Source of the DNA: Blautia hydrogenotrophica DSM 10507
Lineage (GTDB): Bacteria; Bacillota; Clostridia; Lachnospirales; Lachnospiraceae
DNA: 64,000 nucleotides
Direction: 5' to 3'
Assembly (NCBI RefSeq): GCF_034356035.1
Contig: NZ_CP136423.1
Location: forward strand, 3,100,001-3,164,000
Part shown: in pieces, positions 47,512 through 56,228 of the stretch
Numbering within the stretch: the stretch's first letter is position 1
How the letters are laid out: the number at the start of each line of letters is the position of its first letter
The notes under the pieces: model-generated
Databases searched by the model: none
Told to the model about the DNA's origin: nothing
What the model saw: only the letters and a program-made list of their open reading frames with translations
Translations under genes and position numbers: made by a program

Positions 47512-49116
47512 TCAATCATCTAAAAGGGTGTCGGGATCTTCCTCAATCACCACATCCATGTTAATGTTCTCTCTCATCGCCTGGTCTACCGTCAGTTCTG
47601 CCAGAGCATGGTTTTGGTGTCCTCCCGCCATTAGCATCTGAATCTCTACTCTTTTCCCTGTGCGTCCTTCTATAATCTGTTGAAGTTCCTGGGCATACTG
47701 GGGCTCATCTACATAAGGCTGAGCTAAAAAATCCTGGAACTCCACATAGAGAATGGACTCCCCTGTCTCCCCGTTGTATTTAGGCACAGACTTTCGCAGC
47801 ATTTGTTTGAAAAGCCCTGTCGTCTCCGCGATCATGCTGCTCCATCCAGACATAATCTTCTTCAGATCTTCTGGGGCGGCTTTTGCCGGCTCCTGCTTCT
47901 TCACAGATTGAGCTTGGTTCTCCTCGGAAGGCTGAGTCATAATTACCTGCTGCACTGCCGGCCTCTCCTCCATCTGCTTCTCCAAAACCCGGATACGGTC
48001 CAAGACGGAATCTAAGTTCGTCTCCATTGCCGGCCGGCACAGCTTAATCAGCGCAATCTCCACCAAAACTCTCTTCTGAGTACCATAGCGAAGCTGATTG
48101 GAGAGTTCTGAAAATACACGGATGTACCTCATCAGTGTCTCCACATCCACCATCTTACTCTCCTCTTGCAGTTGAAGCAGGTTTTCTGAGGAAACGTCTA
48201 TGACTTCTTCTGCGTTTTCTGAAGTTTTCACCAACAGTAGATTTCTCATATACCAGGTAAAATCCGCCACAAACTGGCCTAACTCTCTTCCCTGTATCAC
48301 CAGATTCTCCAACGTCTGAATCGCTTGCGTGACTTTTCCATCTATCACCTGTCTGAGCAGCTTACTGAAAGTCTCCGTGTCTACAGCTCCGAGAACGTCC
48401 AACACTTTGTCATAAGTCAGCTCCTGTCCTAAATAAAAAGCAATGCATTGATCTAGCAGACTCAGCGCGTCACGCATAGAACCGTCTGCGGCCTTGGCCA
48501 CATAGCGAATGGCTTTTTCCTGAACCTGTATCTGTTCTTTATCCATAAGATCCTGTAGTCTCTTTGAAATCGTCTCGATGGATATTCTTCGAAAATCATA
48601 TCTTTGACATCTCGAGAGAATTGTGATGGGGATCTTATGCGCTTCTGTGGTCGCTAAGATGAAGATTACATAAGAAGGAGGTTCCTCTAAAGTCTTCAAT
48701 AACGCATTAAACGCGCCTGTGGACAGCATATGAACCTCGTCGATGATATAGACCTTATACCGGCCCTGCGTAGGGCGGTACGCAACTTCCTCCCGAATCT
48801 CCCGAATATTGTCCACACCATTGTTAGATGCCGCGTCAATCTCTATGACATTCATGGAAGTTCCAGCCTGAATAGCCCTGCAGGTCTCACACTCATTGCA
48901 TGGACTTCCGTCCACGGGATGCTCGCAATTCACCGCCTTAGCCAATATCTTAGCCACTGTTGTCTTTCCTGTGCCGCGTGTTCCGCAAAACAGGTACGCA
49001 TGTCCAATTCGGTCGGCCTTTATTTGATTTGTCAATGTTGTAACAATGTGTTCCTGGCCTTTGACATCTGAAAAATTATCCGGCCGGAATTTTCGATATA
49101 GAGCGGTATAGCTCAT
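47512..49116 (-). CDS. dnaX: DNA polymerase III subunit tau/gamma
   Basis: This 534-residue clamp-loader ATPase has Walker A GTRGTGKTTVAK, the zinc module CEHPVDGSPCNECETC, Walker B DEVHML, sensor 1 ATTEAHKIPITILSRCQ and domain III, followed by a short acidic C-terminal region. I see no obvious slippery site for a separate gamma form. It is the first gene of the dnaX-ybaB-recR cluster. Confidence 0.97.
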   Translation of the reverse strand: MSYTALYRKFRPDNFSDVKGQEHIVTTLTNQIKADRIGHAYLFCGTRGTGKTTVAKILAKAVNCEHPVDGSPCNECETCRAIQAGTSMNVIEIDAASNNGVDNIREIREEVAYRPTQGRYKVYIIDEVHMLSTGAFNALLKTLEEPPSYVIFILATTEAHKIPITILSRCQRYDFRRISIETISKRLQDLMDKEQIQVQEKAIRYVAKAADGSMRDALSLLDQCIAFYLGQELTYDKVLDVLGAVDTETFSKLLRQVIDGKVTQAIQTLENLVIQGRELGQFVADFTWYMRNLLLVKTSENAEEVIDVSSENLLQLQEESKMVDVETLMRYIRVFSELSNQLRYGTQKRVLVEIALIKLCRPAMETNLDSVLDRIRVLEKQMEERPAVQQVIMTQPSEENQAQSVKKQEPAKAAPEDLKKIMSGWSSMIAETTGLFKQMLRKSVPKYNGETGESILYVEFQDFLAQPYVDEPQYAQELQQIIEGRTGKRVEIQMLMAGGHQNHALAELTVDQAMRENINMDVVIEEDPDTLLDD

Positions 49117-49136
49117 GGAATTACTCCTATTCCTAG

Positions 49137-50219
49137 TTAGTCACCAAAACTGATGCCGATTTGTTTCGCCGCTTTCACTGTCTGATCTTTCGGTGATACC
49201 ATTTTTAGTTTGCCCGCACAGTCTGCCAGAGGAATTCTCTTCACTTTGTCATTGACGATTCCGATCATGATGCCGTACTCCTCATCCATAATCGCCTCGG
49301 CTGCCCCTGCCCCGATTCTGGTCGACAACACACGGTCATACGCGCAGGGTGCTCCTCCTCTCTGGGTATGGCCCGGCACCGTAATTCTCACCTCATTACC
49401 AGTCTCTTTTGAAATTTTGTCGGCAATTTCATAGGATACCGACGGATACTTCTTCGCGCGCTCGGCAAGCTTTTCTTTGTATTTTTTCTTCGGCAGCTTC
49501 GCATCCTCTTTCGAGATTGCTCCCTCTGCCACGGCCAAAATCGTAAAGCGTTTCCCCGCCTTTGAACGCCGTTCAATGGCTGCGATCACCTTTTTAATGT
49601 CGTAAGGAATCTCTGGAATCAGGATGATATCTGCCCCGCCCGCAATACCTGCGTGGAGAGTCAGACTTCCCACCTTGTGTCCCATGACTTCCACAATAAA
49701 CACTCTTCCGTGAGATGCCGCCGTAGTATGAATGCAGTCAATCGCATTTGTGGCAATGTTGACCGCGCTTTGGAATCCAAACGTCATATCCGTCCCGTAT
49801 ATATCGTTGTCAATCGTCTTCGGAAGGTGAATGATATTCAATCCCTCTTCGCGGAGCAGATTTGCAGTCTTCTGCGTTCCATTTCCACCTAAAATAATCA
49901 GGCAGTCCAGGCACAGCTTATAATATGTCTGCTTCATCGCAGCCACTTTGTCTATTCCTTTCTCGTCCGGTACTCTCATTAACTTAAAAGGCTGTCTGGA
50001 TGTTCCCAGGATCGTACCTCCTTGTGTCAGAATGCCTGAAAAATCTTTGGACGTTAGCATACGATATTTTCCATAGATCAGCCCTTTATATCCATCATCA
50101 AAGCCATAAATCTCAAGCTCATCGATGGAATTGGTTAATCCCTTTACCACGCCCCGCATGGTAGCATTCAATGCCTGACAGTCTCCTCCGCTTGTCAGCA
50201 TTCCGATTCTTTTAATCAT
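49137..50219 (-). CDS. pfkA: 6-phosphofructokinase
   Basis: This 360-residue kinase phosphorylates fructose-6-phosphate. It has the nucleotide loop TSGGDCQALNATMRG, the catalytic PKTIDNDIYGTDMTFGF and MGHKVGSLTLHAG regions. GGNGTQ at the position that separates ATP from PPi enzymes (Gly here) favours ATP as donor. This length and pattern fit the group III mixed PFKs. I chose the ATG at 50219 with AAGGTGGG before it. The gene sits between dnaX and SRP RNA, which is unusual. Confidence 0.93.
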   Translation of the reverse strand: MIKRIGMLTSGGDCQALNATMRGVVKGLTNSIDELEIYGFDDGYKGLIYGKYRMLTSKDFSGILTQGGTILGTSRQPFKLMRVPDEKGIDKVAAMKQTYYKLCLDCLIILGGNGTQKTANLLREEGLNIIHLPKTIDNDIYGTDMTFGFQSAVNIATNAIDCIHTTAASHGRVFIVEVMGHKVGSLTLHAGIAGGADIILIPEIPYDIKKVIAAIERRSKAGKRFTILAVAEGAISKEDAKLPKKKYKEKLAERAKKYPSVSYEIADKISKETGNEVRITVPGHTQRGGAPCAYDRVLSTRIGAGAAEAIMDEEYGIMIGIVNDKVKRIPLADCAGKLKMVSPKDQTVKAAKQIGISFGD

Positions 50220-50263
50220 ATTGCATCCCACCTTTACTTAATCTGTAATTTTGTCGCTCTCTT

Positions 50264-50292
50264 ATTATATAATATTTCCTTTTCCTTCACAA
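50264..50292 (-). promoter_or_regulatory. Promoter of pfkA
   Basis: On the minus strand TTGTGA (50287-50292) and TATAAT (50264-50269) are 17 nt apart, about 45 nt before the start codon. Confidence 0.65.
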
Positions 50293-50298
50293 TACCTT

Positions 50299-50565
50299 GT
50301 AACTATTCAACCTTGTGACTCCAAACAAAGTGGACAAGCCCACTTCAACTCCCCTTCCCTCAATCTTTGAGGGGTGCAGCCCACTTTACGCGCCGTCACA
50401 ACACCATCTTGCGGTGTGCGCATCCTTGACGGAGTGTTTATGTTATAGGAAAGGGCTTTCACGCATTAGCGTAAACATGTCTTTTCCATAACAGAACACA
50501 ACTCCAGCGCAAGCTTGCTTACAGAGGAGTTTTGATCTTATTAGGCATATGGCTGAATAGTTGCC
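50299..50565. repeat. Family B-bounded element carrying a family A repeat
   Basis: The ends are GTAACTATTCAACC (50299-50312) and GGCTGAATAGTTGCC (50551-50565), the inverted termini seen at 38.3 and 54.9 kb. Inside are the complete family A modules, including the 'aaagtggacaagcccacttca' part (about 50326) and the core palindrome at 50441-50493. The right part has 'gcaagcttgct...ggagttttgatctta', shared with 54.95 kb. Confidence 0.8.
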
Positions 50566-50588
50566 AGGACCTTCTCTATACAAAATCA

Positions 50589-50617
50589 TTGACAAATTCC
50601 TCTCTTCCAGCTATAAT
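50589..50617 (+). promoter_or_regulatory. Promoter of SRP RNA
   Basis: TTGACA (50589-50594) and TATAAT (50612-50617) are 17 nt apart, a consensus promoter 8-10 nt before the RNA 5' end. Confidence 0.9.
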
Positions 50618-50624
50618 TATGAAC

Positions 50625-50890
50625 TGCGCAGCCGGGGAGTTAGCGGTGCCCTGAACCTGCAATCCGCTATAGCAGGGGTGATGCCAATCTGAGGCTCGTC
50701 TTTTTGTGGAGCTGCCCTTTATAAGTGGCGTTGACGTTTGGGTCTTACGCAATAGGTCTCTGTGAACCGTGTCAGATCAGGAATGAAGCAGCACTAAGCA
50801 GAATCGCCTGTGTGCCGTGAGGGTGCCTGGACTGAGTTAACTGTAGAGGTAACGTCCATGGGAGCTTGTCGAAGTGCGGCGCGCAAAAAG
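50625..50890 (+). ncRNA. ffs: Signal recognition particle RNA (large Firmicutes type)
   Basis: This RNA is the scaffold of the signal recognition particle. The 5' part has the Alu-domain sequence GGTGCCCTGAACCTGCAATCC. The S-domain apical hairpin has GTGTCAGATCAGGAATGAAGCAGCAC with the symmetric (AGGA/AGCAG-type) loop and GGAA tetraloop region. The 3' end (GTGCGGCGCGC) pairs with the 5' end. At about 265 nt it is the large Bacillus/Clostridium form. It has its own promoter and terminator. Confidence 0.94.
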
Positions 50891-50898
50891 AGAAAACT

Positions 50899-50926
50899 CG
50901 GCACCCTAAAGGGTGTCTTTTTTTTG
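50899..50926 (+). terminator. SRP RNA terminator, overlapping the tadA 3' end
   Basis: GGCACCCT-AAA-GGGTGTC is followed by eight T. The last codons and stop of tadA on the other strand lie inside this hairpin. Confidence 0.88.
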
Positions 50927-51388
50927 TTCCTTTTTTCTTTTTCGGAGCTCTCTGAAAAAATCACTCAAGAGGGCAGAGCATTCTTCCTGCAAAATCCCTC
51001 TCGTTATTTTAACCTGGTGGTTAAACTGGGGAATATCCAGTAAATTCAGCACAGACCCCGCACATCCCGCTTTGGGATTCATGCTGCCAATCACCACCTC
51101 ATCAATCCTCGCCTGCACAATCGCACCTGCACACATTTGGCAGGGTTCTAGCGTGACATACATGGTACACCCTTCCAATCTCCAGTCTCCCAGCTTTTTA
51201 CTGGCCTTTTTAATTGCGTTTAATTCTGCATGAGACAAGGTATTTCTATCCGTATTCCGGCGGTTATAGCCTCTAGCGATAATTTTCCCGTCGAAGACAA
51301 TCACACAGCCTATCGGCACCTCATCCAGCGCCCACGCTTTCTTCGCCTGCCGGATTGCTTCTCTCATATATTTTTCCTGTTCTGTCAT
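50906..51388 (-). CDS. tadA: tRNA-specific adenosine deaminase
   Basis: TadA converts A34 to inosine in tRNA-Arg(ACG), the tRNA found at the start of this window. The 160-residue protein has the zinc deaminase motifs SHAELNAI (His-Ala-Glu) and EPCQMCAGAIVQ (Pro-Cys-x2-Cys). I start it at MTEQEKYMREAI (51388), with GGAGG 8 nt upstream; the open frame continues 23 codons more without support. It is convergent with SRP RNA. Confidence 0.95.
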   Translation of the reverse strand: MTEQEKYMREAIRQAKKAWALDEVPIGCVIVFDGKIIARGYNRRNTDRNTLSHAELNAIKKASKKLGDWRLEGCTMYVTLEPCQMCAGAIVQARIDEVVIGSMNPKAGCAGSVLNLLDIPQFNHQVKITRGILQEECSALLSDFFRELRKRKKEQKKDTL

Positions 51389-51580
51389 CTGCCTATCCTC
51401 CCCTGCTATTATATGGGAAAACCGTCTATATTGACAAGGGGGCCTTGCAAAATCCATACATAGGAACTAGAATAGAGTTACTGTTCACTCACTTGTAATT
51501 CATGAGCAGTAACATGCTTCGCGATACACACAAGACGAAAGCAGTGTCCGACACCATCTGAAACGAAAGGAGCTACATAT

Positions 51581-52276
51581 ATGAAGATTTGCGGTCTGAA
51601 TAAAACCACACTCCTAGATTATCCTGGGAAAGTAGCCGCGACAGTTTTTCTTGGGGGCTGCAATTTCCGCTGTCCATTTTGTCACAACAGCTCTCTGGTA
51701 CTGCATGAAAATCAGCAGCCGGAAATATCTCAGGAAGATGTTTTAAATTTTCTCAAAAAAAGAAGGGGGATTCTGGACGGTGTATGCATCACCGGCGGAG
51801 AACCCACCTTGCAAAAAGCTTTGCCTGATTTCCTAAGTCAAATCAAGGAACTCGGCTACCATATAAAATTAGACACTAATGGTTCCCACCCTCAGATCAT
51901 CAAGACACTCTGGGAAAGCCATTTGATCGACAAAGTCGCCATGGATATCAAAACCTCTAAGGCTTCCTATCCCTTGCTCACAGGTCTGGATTACGTAAAT
52001 CTAGAGGATATCTGCGAATCTATCGAATTTCTCATGTCCTGTGGAATCGACTATGAGTTCCGCACCACTGTCGTCCGAGAGCTACACCAGTCTAAAGATT
52101 TCCTCTCCATCAGCCAGTGGCTGGCCGGGGCAAAAGCTTACTATCTGCAAGCCTACCAGGACTCGGAAGAAGTCATAACACCTGGATTTTCCAGCTACAC
52201 AAGAACAGAATTGGAAGAATTTCGCAATATTCTATTAAGAACGATTCCCCTGGTCGAAATTCGGGGGATTGATTAG
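51581..52276 (+). CDS. nrdG: Anaerobic ribonucleoside-triphosphate reductase activating protein
   Basis: This 231-residue radical-SAM enzyme has the cluster motif CNFRCPFC (about 24-31) and GGEP (about 69-72). The family makes the glycyl radical on NrdD so that deoxynucleotides can be formed without oxygen. It is of the longer NrdG subtype often annotated in Clostridia; no nrdD is adjacent. GAAAGGAG precedes the ATG. Its 3' end overlaps the next gene, on the opposite strand, by 42 nt. Confidence 0.87.
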   Translation: MKICGLNKTTLLDYPGKVAATVFLGGCNFRCPFCHNSSLVLHENQQPEISQEDVLNFLKKRRGILDGVCITGGEPTLQKALPDFLSQIKELGYHIKLDTNGSHPQIIKTLWESHLIDKVAMDIKTSKASYPLLTGLDYVNLEDICESIEFLMSCGIDYEFRTTVVRELHQSKDFLSISQWLAGAKAYYLQAYQDSEEVITPGFSSYTRTELEEFRNILLRTIPLVEIRGID

Positions 52277-53239
52277 CCGGTACCAATATCCACCTTTTCC
52301 CGCGGGCAACTCCACGGCAGAACTCTGTTTAAAATGCGGAAAACCAAACATATTCGCCATAAACCGTTCCTGCTGGTCATACATCCCCGGAACTCCCAGC
52401 ACATATTGACTACGCCCTCGAATCTTACCGACAATCAGATATCCAAAGTGGTAGTATCCATACAGTAGAAAACGATTATTTTTTAAAACCCAGTCCCTTC
52501 GGTGCAAAACCGTAAACTGCTCCGGCTCGATCTTTCTACACTCTACGATTTCTCCATCCTCAAAAGGCTCAAACTTCTCTGCTGTGACTCCCGTCACGGT
52601 GACTCCCTCTTCCTCTTCTTCCTCATCTTTTTCCCAATCATCAGGTTCTGGAATTTTTCGGAGCACCGGAAGAATCTCTTCTTTCTCCGTCTCCAAATTC
52701 TCCTGGACTGCCTCAACCCGCACTGTTTCAGGCTGGACTGTCTCAGATCGCACCGCCTCCTGATTTTTTGCCTCTTCTTTTTGTGTCTGGCCTTCTGAGA
52801 TTGTCCGTTCTACTTCCTCTGCGTATGTATCCGTGACCTCCTCTTGTCCTTCCTCTTGAAAATGTTCCGGCACAATCCCTAGATCATCCCACTCCGTACC
52901 GTAGAAGCCTCCGCCTTCCACCAGAAGCACCATTCCCCCAAAATCATTTAGGCTTTTTTGACTCCGCCCCATCCGGCCGTCCTGCACTTCAAATTCCCAC
53001 TGGACTCCATCCGTCTGTGTCACACATTCCTTCAACAATATTCCTATCATTTTGTTTTCTCCCCGTACAAATCCGTAAATACGGCAAGGGAGCTGGCCTA
53101 TAAGCCCTGGACACCGAAGATTGATCTGAAAGTCACAGACTTCTTCTTTATTTTCTACTCTTACAAATCCCCGGTTGTTTCCCTTTTTTTGTTTCTGGTA
53201 TTCATAGACATACGCGACAAATCGCCGATACTTTGACAT
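52235..53239 (-). CDS. Unrecognised two-domain protein with acidic linker
   Basis: This 334-residue protein has an N-terminal beta-rich domain (about 1-120: FVAYVYEYQKQKKGNNRGFVRV...) and a very acidic Glu/Val-rich linker (about 140-225). A C-terminal domain (about 228-334) contains RRDWVLKNNRFLLYGYYHFG and FGFPHFKQSSAVELPAGKGG with tryptophans and tyrosines. I recall similar Lachnospiraceae proteins under DUF6128, with unknown function. There is no signal peptide or membrane helix. Confidence 0.7.
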   Translation of the reverse strand: MSKYRRFVAYVYEYQKQKKGNNRGFVRVENKEEVCDFQINLRCPGLIGQLPCRIYGFVRGENKMIGILLKECVTQTDGVQWEFEVQDGRMGRSQKSLNDFGGMVLLVEGGGFYGTEWDDLGIVPEHFQEEGQEEVTDTYAEEVERTISEGQTQKEEAKNQEAVRSETVQPETVRVEAVQENLETEKEEILPVLRKIPEPDDWEKDEEEEEEGVTVTGVTAEKFEPFEDGEIVECRKIEPEQFTVLHRRDWVLKNNRFLLYGYYHFGYLIVGKIRGRSQYVLGVPGMYDQQERFMANMFGFPHFKQSSAVELPAGKGGYWYRLINPPNFDQGNRS

Positions 53240-53407
53240 AAATACCTCTTTCCGGTTTATAAATCAATAAAATATATGCCTATATCTCGCGCTTAGAACC
53301 ATTTTTAGCGTTTTTTAATACCAGTTCAATTTTTACAAATGCAGTTTTTATAAGCCGCAGATTATAATAAATATTATAATATCCATTAAAACAAGGGGAA
53401 ACATATC

Positions 53408-53746
53408 ATGAAACTAATCCTGGCAGTTCTCTGCAAAGAAGATAAATACGACACAATCGAGGCTCTCAACAAAAACGGCTTTTTTGTCACGGAGCTGGCT
53501 ACCACTGGTGGATTTTTAAAACACAAAAATACCACACTCTTAATCGGAATCGAAAACGATCAGACCGATGAAGTTCTCCAAATCCTAAAGGAACAAGCTT
53601 CCCACCGAAAAACCGTCAAATACACTTCCACTCACTTAGAAAGTGGCAACATCTGTCCTGCTGCCAACTGTGCGGTCCCAGTAACTGTTGAGATGGGCGG
53701 CTGTACCGTATTTGTTCTAAGCATGGAGACTCTCGCGAAGTTTTAA
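53408..53746 (+). CDS. darA: Cyclic di-AMP receptor DarA (PII-like)
   Basis: This 112-residue protein has the PstA/DarA (DUF970) pattern: KLILAVLCKEDKYDTIEALN, ELATTGGFLKHKNTTLLIGIE and the C-terminal strand VEMGGCTVFVLSMETLAKF. In the family it binds c-di-AMP as a trimer and relays osmotic or cell-wall status; its partner is unknown. AAGGGGAAA precedes the ATG. A small terminator lies about 140 nt downstream. Confidence 0.93.
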   Translation: MKLILAVLCKEDKYDTIEALNKNGFFVTELATTGGFLKHKNTTLLIGIENDQTDEVLQILKEQASHRKTVKYTSTHLESGNICPAANCAVPVTVEMGGCTVFVLSMETLAKF

Positions 53747-53884
53747 CCGCCTGGATAAAAGACCGAATGCCTCTCTTTACAAAAACTACAGACTATGGTA
53801 CTGTATTTTATTAGGAGAACATGCGATAAAGGACAGAAAAATGCCAGGTGTACATTTAAAACTGAAAGAACAACCTAATAGACT

Positions 53885-53922
53885 ATTTTACAGACCGCCT
53901 CGTCGGTCTGTTTTTTTTGCGC
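53885..53922 (+). terminator. Terminator upstream of the yitT-like gene
   Basis: ACAGACCG-CCTCG-TCGGTCTGT is followed by TTTTTTT. It closes the darA transcript, or a short untranslated one between the two genes. Confidence 0.88.
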
Positions 53923-53979
53923 TTTACCATGCTAATGAAACATTACGTTTTTTGCTTATCACCAGAAAGGAGCTCGATC

Positions 53980-54849
53980 ATGCCTCAGATCAAATTTAAT
54001 CATCTGTTTCGAATCGGCCTGATATTGGCCGGTAATACCCTCTACGCCATTGGAGTGGTTATTTTTTTGCTTCCCAGCCATATTATCACAGGAGGCACCA
54101 CGGGACTGGCCCTATTTTTCCATCACTATCTTGGAATCTCCGTCTCAGGTTTTGTCCTGGTCTTCAACTTGATTATGTTTATCCTAGGACTTTTCTTCTT
54201 GGGTAAAGCTTTCGCTCTCACTACTTTAATCAGTACCTTCTATTATCCGTTTATCCTGGGAATCTTTCAGAAAATACCTGCCTTGCAGACTATCACGCAG
54301 GACAAAATGATCTCTGCTGTCTTCGCAGGCCTTTTCATTGGAATCAGCATCGGAATGGTTATCCGTGCCGGGGCTTCCACCGGTGGAATGGACATACCGC
54401 CTTTAATCCTCAATAAAAAACTGGGATGGTCTGTCTCTGTAGTCCTCTACATCTTGGATTTTACTATTTTGCTTCTCCAAATGTTGTTCTCCAACACCGA
54501 GGAGATCCTCTACGGTCTCATTCTCGTGATGATTTATACCTTGGTACTAGATAAAGTTTTACTGATGGGTAGTTCTCAGACACAGGTAAAAATCATAAGT
54601 CAAAAATATCTCTCCATCAATGACGCCATCATCCACCGTTTAGACCGGGGTTCTACATTGATTCAGGCCGAGACAGGTTATCTAAACCATTCCTGTCCCG
54701 TGATACTCACGGTAATTTCTAACCGGGAACTTGTTCACCTGAATAAATTAGTGCTGGAAATCGATCCCCAGGCTTTCATGATTGTCAATAAAGTAAACGA
54801 GGTCCGCGGACCAGGGTTTACTGCCGATAAAATATACTTAAACAAATAA
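53980..54849 (+). CDS. YitT-family membrane protein (DUF161/DUF2179)
   Basis: This 289-residue protein has five or six membrane helices (about residues 8-180) with the YitT motifs LPSHIITGGTTGLAL and GASTGGMDIPPLIL. A soluble C-terminal DUF2179 domain (about 205-285: GSTLIQAETGYLNHS, ILTVISNRELVHLNKLVLEID) follows. I chose the ATG at 53980, following AAAGGAG. Function is unknown in the family. Confidence 0.92.
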   Translation: MPQIKFNHLFRIGLILAGNTLYAIGVVIFLLPSHIITGGTTGLALFFHHYLGISVSGFVLVFNLIMFILGLFFLGKAFALTTLISTFYYPFILGIFQKIPALQTITQDKMISAVFAGLFIGISIGMVIRAGASTGGMDIPPLILNKKLGWSVSVVLYILDFTILLLQMLFSNTEEILYGLILVMIYTLVLDKVLLMGSSQTQVKIISQKYLSINDAIIHRLDRGSTLIQAETGYLNHSCPVILTVISNRELVHLNKLVLEIDPQAFMIVNKVNEVRGPGFTADKIYLNK

Positions 54850-54872
54850 ATTCGATTTCTGTCCCCAAATTT

Positions 54873-55014
54873 GTAACTATTCAGCCATAACTGCTACGCA
54901 GCTTATAATCCTCGCTTATGGCTAAGCACCATATGCCTGATAAGATCAAAACTCCTCTGCAAGCAAGCTTGCTCCGGATTTTTGCTTTTATCAGTCGCAT
55001 AGTTGAATAGTTAT
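54873..55014. repeat. Intergenic repeat, family B (compact copy)
   Basis: GTAACTATTCAGCCATAA (54873-54890) and the inverted end ATAGTTGAATAGTTAT (about 54999-55014) bound about 142 bp. Internal GCTACGCAGCTTATAATCC, CTCGCTTATGGCTAAGC and GCAAGCAAGCTTGC parts are shared with the copies at 38.2 and 50.5 kb. Confidence 0.85.
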
Positions 55015-55045
55015 AAAAAATTTTTTAAAGAATAACTATTTTTGC

Positions 55046-55074
55046 TTGACAAATCTCGCCAAACGCCATATAAT
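55046..55074 (+). promoter_or_regulatory. Promoter of tRNA-Pro
   Basis: TTGACA (55046-55051) and TATAAT (55069-55074) are 17 nt apart, 16 nt before the tRNA. Confidence 0.9.
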
Positions 55075-55090
55075 AGCTAATGCACAACAG

Positions 55091-55164
55091 CGAAGCGTGG
55101 CTCAGTTTGGTAGAGCGCTGCGTTCGGGACGCAGAGGTCGCAAGTTCGAATCTTGTCGCTTCGA
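55091..55164 (+). tRNA. tRNA-Pro (anticodon CGG)
   Basis: The cloverleaf has acceptor CGAAGCG/CGCTTCG, anticodon loop TTCGGGA and discriminator A. CCA is not encoded. Confidence 0.96.
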
Positions 55165-55185
55165 TGATAAATAAGCACAAAAAAA

Positions 55186-55212
55186 CACTGGTCTTCCAGT
55201 GTTTTTTTGTGT
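55186..55212 (+). terminator. Terminator of tRNA-Pro
   Basis: ACACTGG-TCTT-CCAGTGT is followed by TTTTTTG. Confidence 0.9.
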
Positions 55213-55290
55213 TCTAGGAAAGACCTTGCTACACTAATACACGAAAGCTCTTTCCTAGAACATAGACGCTCCGCGACAATTGCACTGCCT
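55211..55290. repeat. Intergenic repeat, family A (inverted copy)
   Basis: The core palindrome at 55211-55261 has perfect 13-bp arms GTTCTAGGAAAGA and TCTTTCCTAGAAC. 'catagacgctccgc' follows it, the reverse of the 'gcggagcgtttatg' that precedes the palindrome in other copies, so this copy is in the opposite orientation. It directly follows the tRNA-Pro terminator. Confidence 0.85.
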
Positions 55291-55436
55291 CATCAAATCA
55301 TCAATCTCCTATTGATTTCTTCCTTCACAAAAACTATTTTTCTTGAATGTTTTCGTTCTCTATACGACGGATCTTGCTATATAACTTCCTATGTGTTATA
55401 CTCGTGTTACATCTTGAAAAAAATAAGGAGATTTTC

Positions 55437-56222
55437 ATGCCAAAAGAGATAAATAAAGAGATAGAATCCCAAATTTTAGATTATTTGAACGAACATGAGA
55501 AACTCTCAACTACGGATGCAGTGGAATTGTTCCAGCTGTCGGAATCCACCATTCGCCGAATGTTCACAAGACTAGAAAACCAAAAAAAAGTCGTGCGTGT
55601 CTACGGCGGTATCATTCTGGCAGAGCAGGATACCCATTACCGTTATGAGTTTGTGCGCCAAAAAAACAAAGAACAAAAGAGAGCCATTGGAAGATATGCA
55701 ACAAAGCTGATAGACGGTAACGATTTTATCTTCATGGACTGTGGAACAACCACCGCCTACATGGCAAATGCTATTTCCACCGCCATCCGGGAACACCGTC
55801 TATCCAACAGTCTCCATGTGGTCACAAACTCTCTGATTAACTTGGAGATTCTCAATTCCTGCTGTAATGTAACTTTAGTGGGGGGAAAATTATTTGAAGA
55901 GCGCAAGAGCACCGCAGATGTACTGGCCATCAACTTTTTGTCCCAATTTCATTTCTCAAAGGCCTTCCTCGGGGCGGATGGAATGAGTTTTGAGCATGGA
56001 TTTTCCACGGACAATATCTACACCTGTCAATTATCTCGGACAGCTATGCTGCTCTCTCAGAAGTCCTATGTACTTCTTGATTCATCAAAGATCGATCAGC
56101 CATCCTACGTCAATTACGGCGGCCTAGACGAAGTCACCGGAATTATCACCGATGACAAGATCACTTTAGAACAGCAGAAATTGTTCTTCAGCTATCCTCT
56201 TGAGCTGCACATTGCCCACTGA
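55437..56222 (+). CDS. DeoR-family transcriptional regulator
   Basis: This 261-residue regulator has an N-terminal DeoR HTH (about 10-60: LSTTDAVELFQLSESTIRRMF, YGGIIL) and a C-terminal sugar-phosphate-sensing domain (about 75-250) with DCGTTTAYMA, TNSLINLEIL, GGKL and FLGADGMSFEHGFST. DeoR proteins of this type usually repress sugar uptake genes and are released by a phosphorylated sugar. It is convergent with the mannose-type PTS operon and is its probable regulator. The start at 55437 follows AAGGAG. Confidence 0.92.
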   Translation: MPKEINKEIESQILDYLNEHEKLSTTDAVELFQLSESTIRRMFTRLENQKKVVRVYGGIILAEQDTHYRYEFVRQKNKEQKRAIGRYATKLIDGNDFIFMDCGTTTAYMANAISTAIREHRLSNSLHVVTNSLINLEILNSCCNVTLVGGKLFEERKSTADVLAINFLSQFHFSKAFLGADGMSFEHGFSTDNIYTCQLSRTAMLLSQKSYVLLDSSKIDQPSYVNYGGLDEVTGIITDDKITLEQQKLFFSYPLELHIAH

Positions 56223-56228
56223 ATAAGA

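Noticed and set aside
49137..50219. PPi-dependent phosphofructokinase
   Set aside because: The GGNGT motif has glycine where PPi enzymes carry aspartate, so ATP is the more likely donor. The assignment rests on this one motif.
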